Shown here in pieces: positions 1 through 10,184 of a stretch of 64,000 bases of DNA. The notes beneath the pieces are model-generated. The model had not been told where the DNA came from, did not search any database, and saw only the letters and a list, made by a program, of their open reading frames with translations. Every line of letters starts with the position of its first letter. Position 1 is the first letter of the stretch. Source of the DNA: Rugalucina vietnamica (lineage: Eukaryota; Mollusca; Bivalvia; Lucinida; Lucinidae); assembly GCA_964017185.1 (NCBI GenBank), contig OZ024871.1, positions 9,416,214 to 9,480,213 on the forward strand, given 5' to 3'. The position numbers were made by a program, and so were the translations under genes.

Positions 1-113
1 ATTGTTTCCAAAAGGAATATTTTTCAAGAAAATAAGTTATGAAAGGGTATTTTGATGTCAAATTTCAATCATGCTACTTTTCTATTGACTTCAGTAAAAT
101 TATTTATTTGTAG

Positions 114-312
114 GAAAGCTGAAGATAACAGTAGAACCAGAGAAAAGAAATTTCGATCAGCCTACAGCAATAAGAACAACAACCGTAGTGAAAGTCCCTC
201 CCTACTCTCTCCACCTGTTATGAGGACTCGGCATAGCCCGCGTGGGAACAAGTCCGATCTCCCAACGTCACAAACCAATGGATATGATCTCAGTCACAAT
301 CTTAGTCCAGAG
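114..312 (+). CDS. Unrecognised gene, exon a (residues 1-66 in window)
   Basis: The acceptor is TTTATTTGTAG and the donor is CAGAG|GTATGT. The first base completes a codon begun in an upstream exon outside the window. The exon encodes a basic Ser/Pro-rich, probably disordered segment containing HSPRGNK, a motif that recurs as QSPRGKK in the last exon. It ends in phase 0. Confidence 0.75.
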
Positions 313-3300
313 GTATGTTACTGGTGACAGCAGCCTAGCAACAGCATCGTAGCATTACAGCAGTTTTGCTTTTAAGCAGCTCTTTCATTCAGCCTGCATG
401 ATGATTGATATTTATTTGGTATAAGGGAAATATACAGAGATATATCTTTTTTCGCGCCATAAATAGTACTTGTATGATCTTTCTACTTTTTAAGATATTT
501 CTAGCTCCTATCCACATTAGACTGAGACTAGATGGTTCTGACCCTCCTCCCCCAATCAAGCATATTGTACAGTGTTGCTATAAATGAAAACCTATATTTT
601 TCTTTTCATGAAGAAAATGCGTGGACAATTCTTTGGAAAAAGAATGCATGGACAATTCCTTGGAAAAAGAATCAGTTAAAAAGTATTTCGTGGAGAAAAA
701 TGAATTTTAATTGAAAATGAACTTCTTTATAAAGTAGTCAAATTTTTTGGAGGAAAAAAAAAAACAAAAAAACGTGGACATGTGGAAAAAGGATGTGTTT
801 TTTTTTTTAAGCAGAAATGAGTGGTGCCATGAGAAAACCAGCATTTTGCATGTGCAAAGACAAAGATGCAGTACACACGTAACTGCAAAGCTGATCAGCG
901 CCTTTGTTTTCGCTACACGGATAGTACAATTCCTTTATTTTCTAAATCATAAATTTCCAGCCTCTAGCCATCTTCTGTGCTTGTACAGCTCGGTTTGTGT
1001 CGGATCTGTTCGGAAACCACATTGATGGTTTTTAGCTCACCTGTACGAAAGTACAGGAAGAGCTATTGCAGTCACGTCGGCGTTAGCGTCGGCGTTGCTC
1101 AAAATGTTAAAGTTTTTGGTTAAAGTTTTTATAAGGCTATATCTCTTGAACATAATGATGGATTAAGTTGATACTTTGCATGTTGGTAGATATTGGTCTG
1201 AAGTTTTATTCTGTACCATCATGACCCACCTGGGTGACCTTGAGGTCAAGGCCAGGGACTTAGAAATTTTGTGTTAAAGTTTTTGGTTTATATAATAAAG
1301 TTTTTGTAAGTCTATATCTCTTGAATATGTTGATGGATCGAGTTGATACTTTGCATATTGATAGATATTGGTCTGAAGTTTTATGCAGTACCATCATGGA
1401 CCACCTGAGTGACTTTGAGGTCAAGGTCAGGGACTTAGAAATTTTGTGTTAAAGTTTTTGGTTAAAGTTTTTGTAAGTCTATATCTCTTGAATATATAGA
1501 TGGATCAAGTTGATACTTTGCATATTGATAGATATTGGTCTGAAGTTTTATGCTGTACCATCACGACCCAACTGAGTGACCTTGAGGTCAAGGTCACGGA
1601 CTTAGAAATTTTGTGTTAAAGTTTTTGTAAGTTTGTATCTCTTGAATATATAGATGGATTAAGCTGATACTTTGCACATTACCATACCCACCTAAGTGAC
1701 CTTGAGGTCAAGGTCACAGACTTAGAAACTTTATGTTAAAAATATTTTAGGTTAAAGTTTTTAAAGTCTATATCTTTTGAATATGTTGATGGATCATGTT
1801 GCTATATACATGTACTGGTTTTAAGCTGTACCATCATGGCGAACCTGAGAGACCTTGAGGTCAAGGTCATGGGTCATAGATTTTAATAGATTTAGTGGCA
1901 AAGCATAAGTCAGGCGAGCTACGCTGTCCTGCTACAGCTCCTATTCTCGTGACATGTCAAAGATAGGTTTATAATTGGTTGTGAATTGTATTGTGTATAG
2001 GCTAGTGATGTGGAGAAGTCAGATGATGAGACAATGGGAGATGATGATGACTCGAACATGGACAAAGAAGAAGGTAATACTGTACAGACTATAGTCACTT
2101 CAAAAGCTCCATGGATCTTATGTTCATCGTTAATGTATCTTGTCAACTCAAATCTTGTCTTGTCTAGACTTAGCACAGCTTTACTCCATTATAATGCTCA
2201 TTATAATACATAATACTATCTTTGGGGTCCATAGAAACAGACCATTTTATAAGAGGAACATTGTTATAATGGAGTGACTTACAATAAGTATATTAAAATC
2301 ATTTTGGGAGCCATGACATGGCTCTTGAAAACTGCATTTTAGTGAGGTGTGTTATAAGTAGGTTGATCTGTAACCAAAAGCGCTTTACGTGTATTTAATT
2401 TGTTTTTTTTTTTTTTATAAATTGAGGGAAGTAGTTGACTTTTCCTCGGTAGTGTTGGTACTATGGGGAGTAAATGAGATTCTTCCTGAAAGGACACAAC
2501 CATAGGGAAGTCAGGACCTCTAAATTCAAAGTCCTGTACTACCATCATGATGCTCTCCAAGCAACAAAGTGGCCTTCATATAAACGCACAGACTAATAAA
2601 GAAACATTTGCACATTTTGATTGTCTGTAGTAATGCAAAGGGAAGTTTGGGTGATGTAGTTTTTGCAAATAGCAAGTTGTAAATGCATGTATGTTAAGAG
2701 AGGATAACACATCAGTTATGGGAATACAGTAAATATGTTATACAATGACTTGAGTACGAGAAATACATACAATGGCTGTTTATTTGTTTTTTACAGTTGT
2801 GTTGTTGGTGCCATCCAGCCTGGGAGTGCCCGACAGTGAGCTTGAGGAGATCTATAAAGAGTTGGAGATTACCCCTGACCAGTCAGTTGTTTGGCCGCCA
2901 AGCAACAGAACTGGTTCCCTGCAGGATAAACATCTACCACTGCTCATGTGGAATCTTGTGGAGGGATTTAGGTAGGAAGTTCCATTCATTCAGATGTTGA
3001 GTTTTATATTTTTTCGATGTGCACAAGTTGGTTGATTTAAGTGTGTACATCATATGTATAGAGAGGTTGCAAATGACATCACACACCATGAGTTAGTTAT
3101 CTTTCTTGTTGGAGACACTAAGACTGAATTTCTACACAAATTTAATGTATTTTGAGCCACTATCTTAGAAATTTATAAGAAAACTTCAATTATTTGATTT
3201 TTGTATGCCCTACGAAAAATTGATTTGAGTTCATTAGTCCGTATAACTATTAATTGTGGAGAATTAAGGTAGCAAAAATGATTAATAGTGTACAGAAACC

Positions 3301-6300
3301 TGTCTGGTGTCTCCAAGATTGCGGATCAAGGGAGAATAATCTTACAGTATTAGTGCCTATGCAACTTCTCAATAGTGGTAAAGTTTTAGTGTATATATCA
3401 TGGTTATAGTCTCTTGATTCATTGTGTGGAATTGATAAGTACCCAGGAAGATGGGGTTCCGTCCTGACATGAATGAAAAATTGTGACTGGGATGTTAGGC
3501 ATCAAGTTCAATTTATAATAAATCAAAATATCAGTTTAGTGTGTAGGAATACTGAATTCAGTGGGCACAGAATGATGCACCAGTAGCAGTTGTAAAATCA
3601 GAATTTTATGAAAAGGTAAAGCACGCTTATGCTGACGCTTTTCCCAAAGTGGGTAGAGAACAACTACCACATTTTGGTGTTTTGTAACACTGGATTATTC
3701 ACTTGTTATGTCTCCCCCCGACAGGGTCGGGAGACATATTGTTTTTCCCCGTGCGTCTGTCTGTCTGTCCGTCCGTCTGTCTGTCCGTCACAAATCGTGT
3801 CCGCTCTATAACTTGAAAACCGTTAAAGATTTTTCAATGAAACTTGGTACACTTGTAAACCATGACAAGACGATGTGTCATGCACAAGAACCATAACTCT
3901 AGCTTGAGTATTTTTGGAGTTATTTCCCTTTGATTATTTTCGATACAATTTCGTATCCGCTGTATAACTTGAAAACCGTTAAAGATTTTTCAATGAAACT
4001 TGGTACACTTGTAGACCATGTCTAGGCGATGTGTCATGCACAAGAACCATAACTCTGGCTTGAGTATTTTTGGAGTTATTTCCCTTTGATTATTTTCGAT
4101 ACAATTTCGTGTCCGCTGTATAACTTGAAAACCGTTTAAGATTTTTCAATAAAACTTGGTACACTTATTGAGCATGATCAGACGATGTGTCATGCACAAG
4201 AACCATAACTCTGGCTTGCGTATTTTATGAGTTATTTCCCTTTGATTATTTTCCATACAATTTCGTGTCCGCTTTATAACTCGAAAATAGTAAGAGTTAT
4301 TTCAATGAAACTTGGTACACTTATAAAGCACGATGAGATTACGTGTCGTGCTAAAGAACCATAACTCTTGCTTGCATATCTTTGGAGTAATTTCCCTTTG
4401 GTTATTTTCCATACAATTTCGTGCCCACCCTATAACTTGAAAACCGTAGGAGAAATTTCAGTGAAACTTGGTACACTTATAAAGCATGATGAGACGATGT
4501 GTCATGCTTAAGAATTATAACTCTAGCTTTCATATCTTTGGAGTTATTTCCCTTTGATTATTTTTCCATACAAAGATAAAGATAAAGATAAAAGATAAAG
4601 AAGCTTTATTTAACGTCGCGTTTTTAACAGACAACATTAGCTCATAAGCTATTATGCGACATAACAAATATCCTTAACAGATACTTACCTGCCTTCTTGT
4701 ATCTTCCTGGAACTACCCTTTTATTGCGAGCGTCCGCAAGGGAGCTACCAGTACCATTTTTTACGCCTTTGGTATGGCGCGGCCGAGGATCGAACCTGCG
4801 ACCTCCCGATCCCGAAGCGGACGCTCTACCACTTGAGCTATCGGGACAATTTCATGTCCACTCTATAACTTGAAAACCATAAGAAATATTTCAATGAAAC
4901 TTGGTACATTTATAAAGCACGATTAGATGATGTGTCATGCTAAAGAACCATAACTCTTGCTTGCATATCTTTGGAGTTATTTCCCGTTGATTATTTTTCA
5001 TTCAATTTCGTGTCTGCTCTATAACTCAAAAACCATTAGAGATTTTTCAATGAAACATGGTACACTTATAAAGCATGATGCACAAGAATCATTACTCTTG
5101 CTTTCATATCTTTGGAGTTATTTCCCTTTGATTATTTTCCAAACACTTTCGTGCCCCCTCTATAACTTGAAAACTGTAAGAGATATTTCAATGAAACTTG
5201 GTACACTTATAAAACAGAATGACAGGATATGTGATGCACAAGAACTATAACTCTTGCTTGCATATTTTGGACATGCACGTAGAAAGGGAGGAGACATCAG
5301 TTTTCACATAGAAAACAAATTCTAGTTTCTATTTTATTTTTTATCTCATCTAGGAATGAAGACTTCTACAAGATCACCACTATTCTGAGGAACCCTAGTG
5401 GGTTGGAGTATGACTGTTTTGTGAACTACCACACTGAACAAGATGATACTCAGAATGATAGTCTAGTCAAACAGGTGTTTCACAATATTGCTGAGAAACT
5501 TATGACCTTGAATGGGAAGTTGTCTGGTACAGGGAAATGTGGGCAACTCATGTCTCGTAAGTACCAGATGATGAAAGTTCTTGTCTTGTATCTGTCAACT
5601 GAGTTCCAAAACCATCAGAGAGTTGTCTCATGTCTTCGTGGTAATTCATTGTTCATGTGGAGTCGGGATACAACCATGAGAGATAGGATAGGAACGCCAC
5701 AGAAAACACAGCAAGAGGTCAGTCTGCTGTGGAAATGGCTGAAGACTCGGTTGAAGTCAGGATTTCAGATAGACTCATGTCCAGTGGAGGAAGTTTTCAT
5801 CAATGAGAAACATTGTACGGAAGTTGTCGGGAAGTTGGTAGACAAGTTGTCAGTTCATCCCCGGTGTTCATCGTTCAGCAGCAATACATCCACCACAGTT
5901 CTTGCCATCAACTCTGCTAACAGGGACGTTGTCCGATATGATTGTTTTGTACGGAGAGTTGTGGAACGGCTGGCAGAGACCAGCATGTGTAAGAACATGT
6001 ATTTTATCGTAGGACTACACAAGGGAGACAATATCAACAGTGTGAGAGATTTACTTCCCTTGCATCTAATTGATGATGCTGAAGTTTACACAGCATTTGA
6101 TCCTGAAGAGTCAAGTGTCTCATGTATACTTCTATATGTAAAGAAAGGTAAATTTTGTCTACATTGCGTGTAGAATGTGCAGTTTTTCATAAAAATTTGA
6201 TTAACAGAGGACACACCAATTTCTAGAAGCTTATATGTGGCATAGTATTTAAGCCACTCGCCTTATAAACCAAGGGTTAAGAGTTGGATCTCTGGCATCT

Positions 6301-6787
6301 GTTTTTCAAATGACAATTCTTTAAACCATATGACCTTAGCTGTTATGTGAAGTACAAAATAACAACATCAATTGTGTCTGTTTTAAGGGCTCTTGACTCA
6401 GTGATAGAATATTGGACTGTAAGGGTTTATGGGTTGAAGATTTGCAGCCACTATTTTGTGTCCATAAGTAAGATACTTCTCAAAGCACTGGTTCAGTGCA
6501 CAGGAAGTATTTGGCAACAACCAAAATGGGCAAACATTGAGAATCAACCAAAATGAACAAACAAAATTAATGTAGCAATCTGTGACAGTCCAGCATAGAT
6601 TTTTCAACAGGCAGGCTTTATTGATGCCACTCACTATATAGAAACAGGCTTATTTGTTTCAGAAGTGAGTTCTGTCGAGTCATTTGCTGCACGGAGGCCA
6701 TCTCCAGTCATACACAGGCAGAGCCCGCGGGGCAAGAAGACTACGTCATCATCTGGTACACCGATAGTGCTCATGTCACCTCTTTGA
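114..6787 (+). CDS. Unrecognised multi-exon protein, C-terminal 454 residues; possible SEFIR-like domain
   Basis: Five exons (114-312, 2001-2073, 2797-2971, 5354-6147, 6663-6787) splice with consistent phase through four GT/AG introns into one open frame of 454 residues ending in TGA. The 5' part of the gene lies outside the window. Residues 1-66 are basic and Ser/Pro-rich, 67-90 are very acidic (GDDDD), and 150-413 form a globular region. I do not recognise the family. The globular region has weak resemblance to SEFIR domains (IL-17 receptor and Act1 signalling): KVLVLYLS near residue 223, VLAINS near 331, and MYFIV near 364 followed by LLPLHLIDDAEVY. If that is right it would be a cytoplasmic adaptor, since no membrane segment is visible. 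The family assignment is an inference; the gene structure is well supported. Confidence 0.8.
819..1033 (+). mobile_element. TGAGCC-family small TIR element, decayed copy
   Basis: This copy has the family's internal order (GAAAACCA, GCTGATCAGCGCCTTTG, GATAGTACAATTCCT, CGGAAACCACATTG). Its right terminus is missing: the sequence passes directly into the hairpin of the next element at 1034. The central palindrome is also degraded. It lies in the first intron of the + strand gene. Confidence 0.7.
1034..1940 (+). mobile_element. Tandem-repeat-cored element, about 170-bp monomers
   Basis: It opens with a hairpin (CCTGTAC, loop GAAA, GTACAGG at 1040-1057), then GTCGGCGTT-type short repeats, then about five monomers starting near 1107, 1273, 1447, 1615 and 1734. 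Each monomer has GTTAAAGTTTTTGG and most have GACCTTGAGGTCAAGG. It closes with an inverted repeat GAGCT/AGCTC around GCTGTCCTGCTACAGC. That end, reverse-complemented, matches the start of the element at 24420, so the two are relatives in opposite orientation. No coding capacity is visible. Confidence 0.7.
2001..2073 (+). CDS. Unrecognised gene, exon b (acidic linker)
   Basis: The exon is 73 bases long, with acceptor GTGTATAG and donor GAAG|GTAATA. It reads in phase 0 from exon a and encodes 24 residues dominated by Asp and Glu. One base carries over to the next exon. Confidence 0.75.
2797..2971 (+). CDS. Unrecognised gene, exon c
   Basis: The acceptor is TTTTTTACAG and the donor is TTTAG|GTAGGA. 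With the one base carried from exon b, the frame that continues into the next exon reads VVLLVPSSLG and then an acidic helix-like stretch (ELEEIYKELE). The second open frame here (beginning MCCWCHP) does not fit the splice phases. Confidence 0.75.
3709..5325 (+). mobile_element. Helitron-like element with about 155-bp core tandem repeats (copy 1)
   Basis: It starts with a hairpin (TGTCTCC...GGAGACA class, 3709-3735) and a CTGTCTGTCC microsatellite. About eight monomers of 154-158 bp follow, each with AACTTGAAAACCG, CAATGAAACTTGGTACAC and CCCTTTGATTATTTTC. The last is cut short. The 3' end has a GTTTTC/GAAAAC hairpin followed nine bases later by CTAG, flanked by A at the left and T at the right, as in Helitron insertions. 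A SINE at 4573-4847 interrupts it. It sits in an intron of the + strand gene, and an inverted second copy is at 16071-17264. Confidence 0.7.
4573..4847 (-). mobile_element. tRNA-derived SINE with (AAAGAT)n tail
   Basis: On the minus strand it begins GTCCCGATAGCTCAAGTGG, a good pol III A box. A B box GGTTCGATCC follows at the right distance, then a tRNA-unrelated body and a CTTTATCTTTATC tail at 4573-4610. The tRNA-like part is about 70 bases, but its anticodon stem pairs poorly, so this is not a working tRNA gene. It interrupts a core monomer of the surrounding element: the interrupted motif CCATACA/ATTTC is intact in neighbouring monomers. Little or no target duplication is visible. Confidence 0.8.
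5354..6147 (+). CDS. Unrecognised gene, exon d (main globular region)
   Basis: This 794-base exon carries residues 150-413 without a stop. The acceptor is TCATCTAG and the donor is AAAG|GTAAAT. It starts with a split Arg codon that joins exon c in frame. It includes YDCFVNYH, KVLVLYLS, VLAINS and MYFIV, the basis for the tentative SEFIR/TIR-like reading. The true coding frame starts at the splice site, not at an internal TTG or ATG. Confidence 0.85.
6663..6787 (+). CDS. Unrecognised gene, last exon with stop codon
   Basis: The acceptor is TTTGTTTCAG. One base from exon d plus AA makes Glu; 40 further codons follow and the frame ends in TGA at 6785-6787. The tail is basic and Ser/Pro-rich (RPSPVIHRQSPRGKK) and ends SPL. 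An AATAAA lies 42 bases past the stop. Confidence 0.8.
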
Positions 6788-6901
6788 ATTCTTTTGACAA
6801 TTCCAGTCACAGAAGAACTGAGTTAATACAATAAATGGTGAAATTCCACAAATGTGTTTTACCACTGTTATTTCAGAAACTGTATAAATGTTTACTTCAC
6901 A
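6788..6901. other. 3' flank of the + strand gene
   Basis: Apart from the AATAAA signal I see nothing else here. Repeats begin just downstream. Confidence 0.5.
6830..6835 (+). promoter_or_regulatory. Poly(A) signal AATAAA of the + strand gene
   Basis: A canonical AATAAA lies 42 bases after the TGA at 6787, which fits a short 3' UTR and supports the call of the last exon. Confidence 0.6.
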
Positions 6902-7024
6902 ATAAGTGACACACAGCACCGTATCTGTTCTAATAAGCGCACAGTGCACTTTTCAAAATAATAAGGCAACAAAATTTTCTAACTAGCTCACACTACAAAC
7001 ATGACAGCACATGAACTGATGAAA

Positions 7025-7260
7025 TGAGCCGCCTCATGGGAAAACCAACAATCTGCATAGGCGAAAACAAAGACGCAGATCAGCTTCGCGGTAACCGCGA
7101 AGCTGATCAGGGCCTTTGTTTTCGCTACTCGGATAGTACAATTCCTCTTCTACTTAAATCCGAATTTTCAAGCTTCTAGCTCTCTTCTGTGACTGTACAG
7201 CCTGATTTGTGTCGGAGCTGTTCGGAAACCACATTGTTGGTTTTCCCACGAGGCGGCTCA
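7025..7260 (+). mobile_element. TGAGCC-family TIR element, well-preserved copy
   Basis: This 236-bp copy has terminal inverted repeats TGAGCCGCCTCATGGGAAAA and the matching TTTTCCCACGAGGCGGCTCA. The centre is a perfect palindrome (CTTCGCGGT/ACCGCGAAG arms inside GATCAG). It is flanked by AA on both sides. No ORF is present, so it must have been moved by a transposase encoded elsewhere. Confidence 0.85.
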
Positions 7261-7463
7261 AATATCTATGTCAAAAATATCAGTAATGATGTCATTTAAG
7301 TGTTCCAATCGTTACAAAATTGTGTTTGATCATTTAAGGTTCAGAGCTAATGGGGTTAATCTCTTATTTTTGGAAAAAAATTGCATAAAATAATGTGCTA
7401 GTCGAGTATTGTGCACTCATGCAAATGTATTTCGGAAACGACCAGTGTGTGTGCTAATTAGAA

Positions 7464-7859
7464 CAGGGTTCCCACGGCTCTTGAAAATATGGAAAATGGC
7501 TGAAAAAATTCCATGCATGGAAAAGTAATGGAATTCGAAAAATGAGGAAAAATCATGGAATTTTATGAGATGCCAGTTTGGATATTATTGGCACTAATTT
7601 TTTTCCTCGCTCGCTCGACAAGTATTGATAAATAAATTTCTGATTTTAATAGTGCAATTCAAGCTAATTTTTCTTCACCACAAAAAAAGATAATACCTAG
7701 AAGTAAGTTACTTTTGTGATATTATTATCTGTCCTTGCTTTTTACACAGTCCTATATGACAAATGAATAAACAGAAAGAATAGTCCTGGAAATTTAATAC
7801 CGATCATGACATTATGGAAAAGCCATGGAATTCATTTTTTACTGTCTGTGGGAACCCTG
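7464..7859. mobile_element. hAT-like small element (CAGGGTTCCCAC termini)
   Basis: Terminal inverted repeats CAGGGTTCCCAC and GTGGGAACCCTG bound 396 bp of AT-rich non-coding sequence rich in ATGGAA. TTAGAA directly abuts both ends (7458-7463 and 7860-7865). Extending the repeat gives 7 of 8 matches, close to the 8-bp duplication known for hAT transposons. It splits an older sequence containing GAACGAATACGG. Confidence 0.7.
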
Positions 7860-8064
7860 TTAGAACGAATACGGTACTGCTCATTTGTCAATACCCACCA
7901 TGATAACTTTAAACCACAAAAGCAAATGAACAAATTGATCTGTAAAAATGTGCCATAAAGATTATCACTGCCAGAAAACCATTTTGTCATTTAGCTATAA
8001 ATATTGAATGATAAAAACTGAAAGATAATAGCTGAGTAACAAGCATGCAGATATTTTTTAAATA

Positions 8065-8299
8065 TGAGCCTCAACGCGAGAAAATCGGTCTTCGGAGTTT
8101 CCTACTAGGTCCGACACAAACTGGTCTGTACAGTCTGAAAAAAGGCTAAAAGCTTGAAATTTCAGATTTAGGAAGAAGAGGGATTGTACTATCTGTGTAG
8201 CGAAATAAAGGGGCTGATCAGCTTAGCAGTTAATGCGAAGCTGATCTGCGCCTTTGTTTTTGCATAGGCAAATATCCGTTTTTCTCATGGCCCGGCTCA
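8065..8299 (-). mobile_element. TGAGCC-family TIR element, reverse copy
   Basis: The order is reversed relative to 7025: GTCCGACACAAACTGG comes first, and the GCTGATCAGC palindrome and GCCTTTGTTTTTGCATAG come late. It is flanked by TA on both sides (8063-8064, 8300-8301). Confidence 0.75.
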
Positions 8300-8996
8300 T
8301 ATCATGTATGTTTACTTGATATTGCACCCTTTATCAGATTTCCACAAATATTGCCATTACGTGGCATAAGTTTAGATGGTGTCAAATGTTGACGAAGTTG
8401 CAATGTACCACTCAAAAGTGCAAAATCTGAAAGTCACTTTTGATGTTAAAAATTACAGGAAATCACTCAAAATATTTATAGCTCTATAACAAAAGGGTTA
8501 TAACACTGATTTTGGTGAATATTGTTCTTCATTGTGATCATCTACTTATGCTCAGAAGCCTGCATTCATCAATGTCACAACTGAGGACAGTTCAACTATT
8601 ATCAGTGCAATAACCCCACATTATTGCCATATTTTGTGTTGTGTAATTTACATCAAAATATGTTGTATATAGACGCTTTCAAATTTATTGTTTGTTATTG
8701 GTCTGTTTGAAAAAATGCCATAGAGAAATGCAAGTACATGTGTAAGATCAAAAATGAAGTTATTGATAAGTTACGCAAGCAGCATTTACTCTTAAAAATT
8801 ACTTTATTAATAGCGCATACTGTATCTTATATGGTATCTGCCTAAATAGATAGCATCACATTACAGTGCTTTAGTTTAGTTTGGTCTGGAACATCTCGCG
8901 TCACATGACATCTTATTGAAGAAATTGTACATCCAATATTTGTACACAAGTAAAATTGTGCACTGTAATGTCTTGCTTTCAATAAATGTTGAAATA

Positions 8997-9193
8997 TGAG
9001 CCGCTGCATAAGAATTTTAATTGCAGTAACTGTACAGCTGATCAGTGCCTTTGTTTTTGCTACATGGATGGAACAATACCTCATCTTTGAATCCAAAATT
9101 CCAAGCTTGTAGCCTGCTTCTTTGACTGTACAGGCCAGTTTATGTTAGACTTGGTCGGAAACCGAATTGTTGGTTTTCTCATGTGGAAGCTCA
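8997..9193 (+). mobile_element. TGAGCC-family TIR element, shortened copy
   Basis: It has family sequence with about 40 bases lost from the left part and central palindrome. The right terminus (TTGGTTTTCTCATGTGG..GCTCA) is present. The flanks TA and TT do not match, as expected for an old copy. Confidence 0.65.
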
Positions 9194-9343
9194 TTTTATA
9201 GTGGCTGTTAGTGTATGACAGACTTAGCTAAGTCACTGTCATCAGTCATTGTACATGTATCATCAGGAAAACATGGCCGTGAAATGTATACCCCCTCCAA
9301 CCCCACTTTTATATAGCAAAACTGGGGTATGCAGGGGTATACC

Positions 9344-9460
9344 TATTTTTCTTATTTTTGCTCCAAAACATAGATTGTGGGTACTCGTTAGAACCGCCTC
9401 GCTGAGGCGGTTCTAACGTGTACCCACAATCTATGTTTTGGAGCAAAAATAAGAAAAATA
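9344..9460. repeat. 117-bp near-perfect inverted repeat
   Basis: Two 57-base arms (9344-9400 and 9404-9460) pair with a single mismatch around a 3-base loop GCT. The inner 15 bp (CGTTAGAACCGCCTC) are GC-rich and the outer part is AT-rich. A shorter GTATACCCC/GGGGTATAC inverted repeat lies just upstream. No neighbouring TIR element explains it. Confidence 0.9.
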
Positions 9461-9948
9461 TAAAATTTTTTTCCTGTGAAAATTTTCATTTTTAAAACCA
9501 AAAAAATTTCTGTATATTACATGGGCATGTTTTCGTAATGTAATCAGTCTCTAGTGTCATGGTCACAAGACAGTAGAAAAGGTTCTTAGTATAGCATAAA
9601 GCACACCATAGCTAGGTAGATAGGCTTGGATTTTACTCTTTAGGGAGTAAAAAAAAGATTAGAATAGATTTGTAATTGCTTTTATACTTCTAATTGAGAT
9701 TTTGTTTATTTTTCGAATATTTAAAATCCTGCGCATGAACTTAATATGTAAATATTTAAAATAATATAATCATGTTTCACTCAAAAGTATGTCTCTTTTT
9801 AGTTTGAATGCTATTTTAACAAGCATTAAGTATAGATATCAGTCTCTATCCTGTGTTATTTATTCTACAATATTTATGAAAACATTTTATTTTTTGCCGT
9901 CCTGTTCGGCAAGCATGATATGGATTCACAGTCCGATTAACCGTTATT

Positions 9949-10184
9949 TGAGCCACCACATGGGAAAACCAACAATCTGCCTAGGCAAAAACAAAGGCGC
10001 AGATCAGCTTCACAGTAACTGCGAAGCTGATCAGCGCCTTTGTTTTCGCTACTCGGATAGTACAGTTCTTCTTACACTTAAATCCGAAATTTCAAGATTC
10101 TAGCTCTTTTCTGTGACTGCACAGACCGGTTTGTGTTGGACCTGGTCGGAAACCACATTGTTGGTTTTCCCACGAGGCGGCTCA
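9949..10184 (+). mobile_element. TGAGCC-family TIR element, intact copy
   Basis: It is 236 bp with both termini, the central palindrome (CTTCACAGTAACTGCGAAG) and the GGACCTGGTCGGAAACCAC motif. It is flanked by TT on both sides. Confidence 0.85.

Noticed and set aside
2797..3000. Cys/Trp-rich frame (MCCWCHPAWE...) over exon c
   Set aside because: It is out of phase with both neighbouring exons; the frame one base over is the one that splices correctly.
3744..3790. CTGTCTGTCC microsatellite as an independent feature
   Set aside because: It is a constant part of the Helitron-like element, also present in the inverted copy near 17180-17215.
4776..4847. A tRNA gene on the minus strand
   Set aside because: The A and B boxes are good, but the anticodon stem pairs poorly and the sequence continues into a SINE body and tail.
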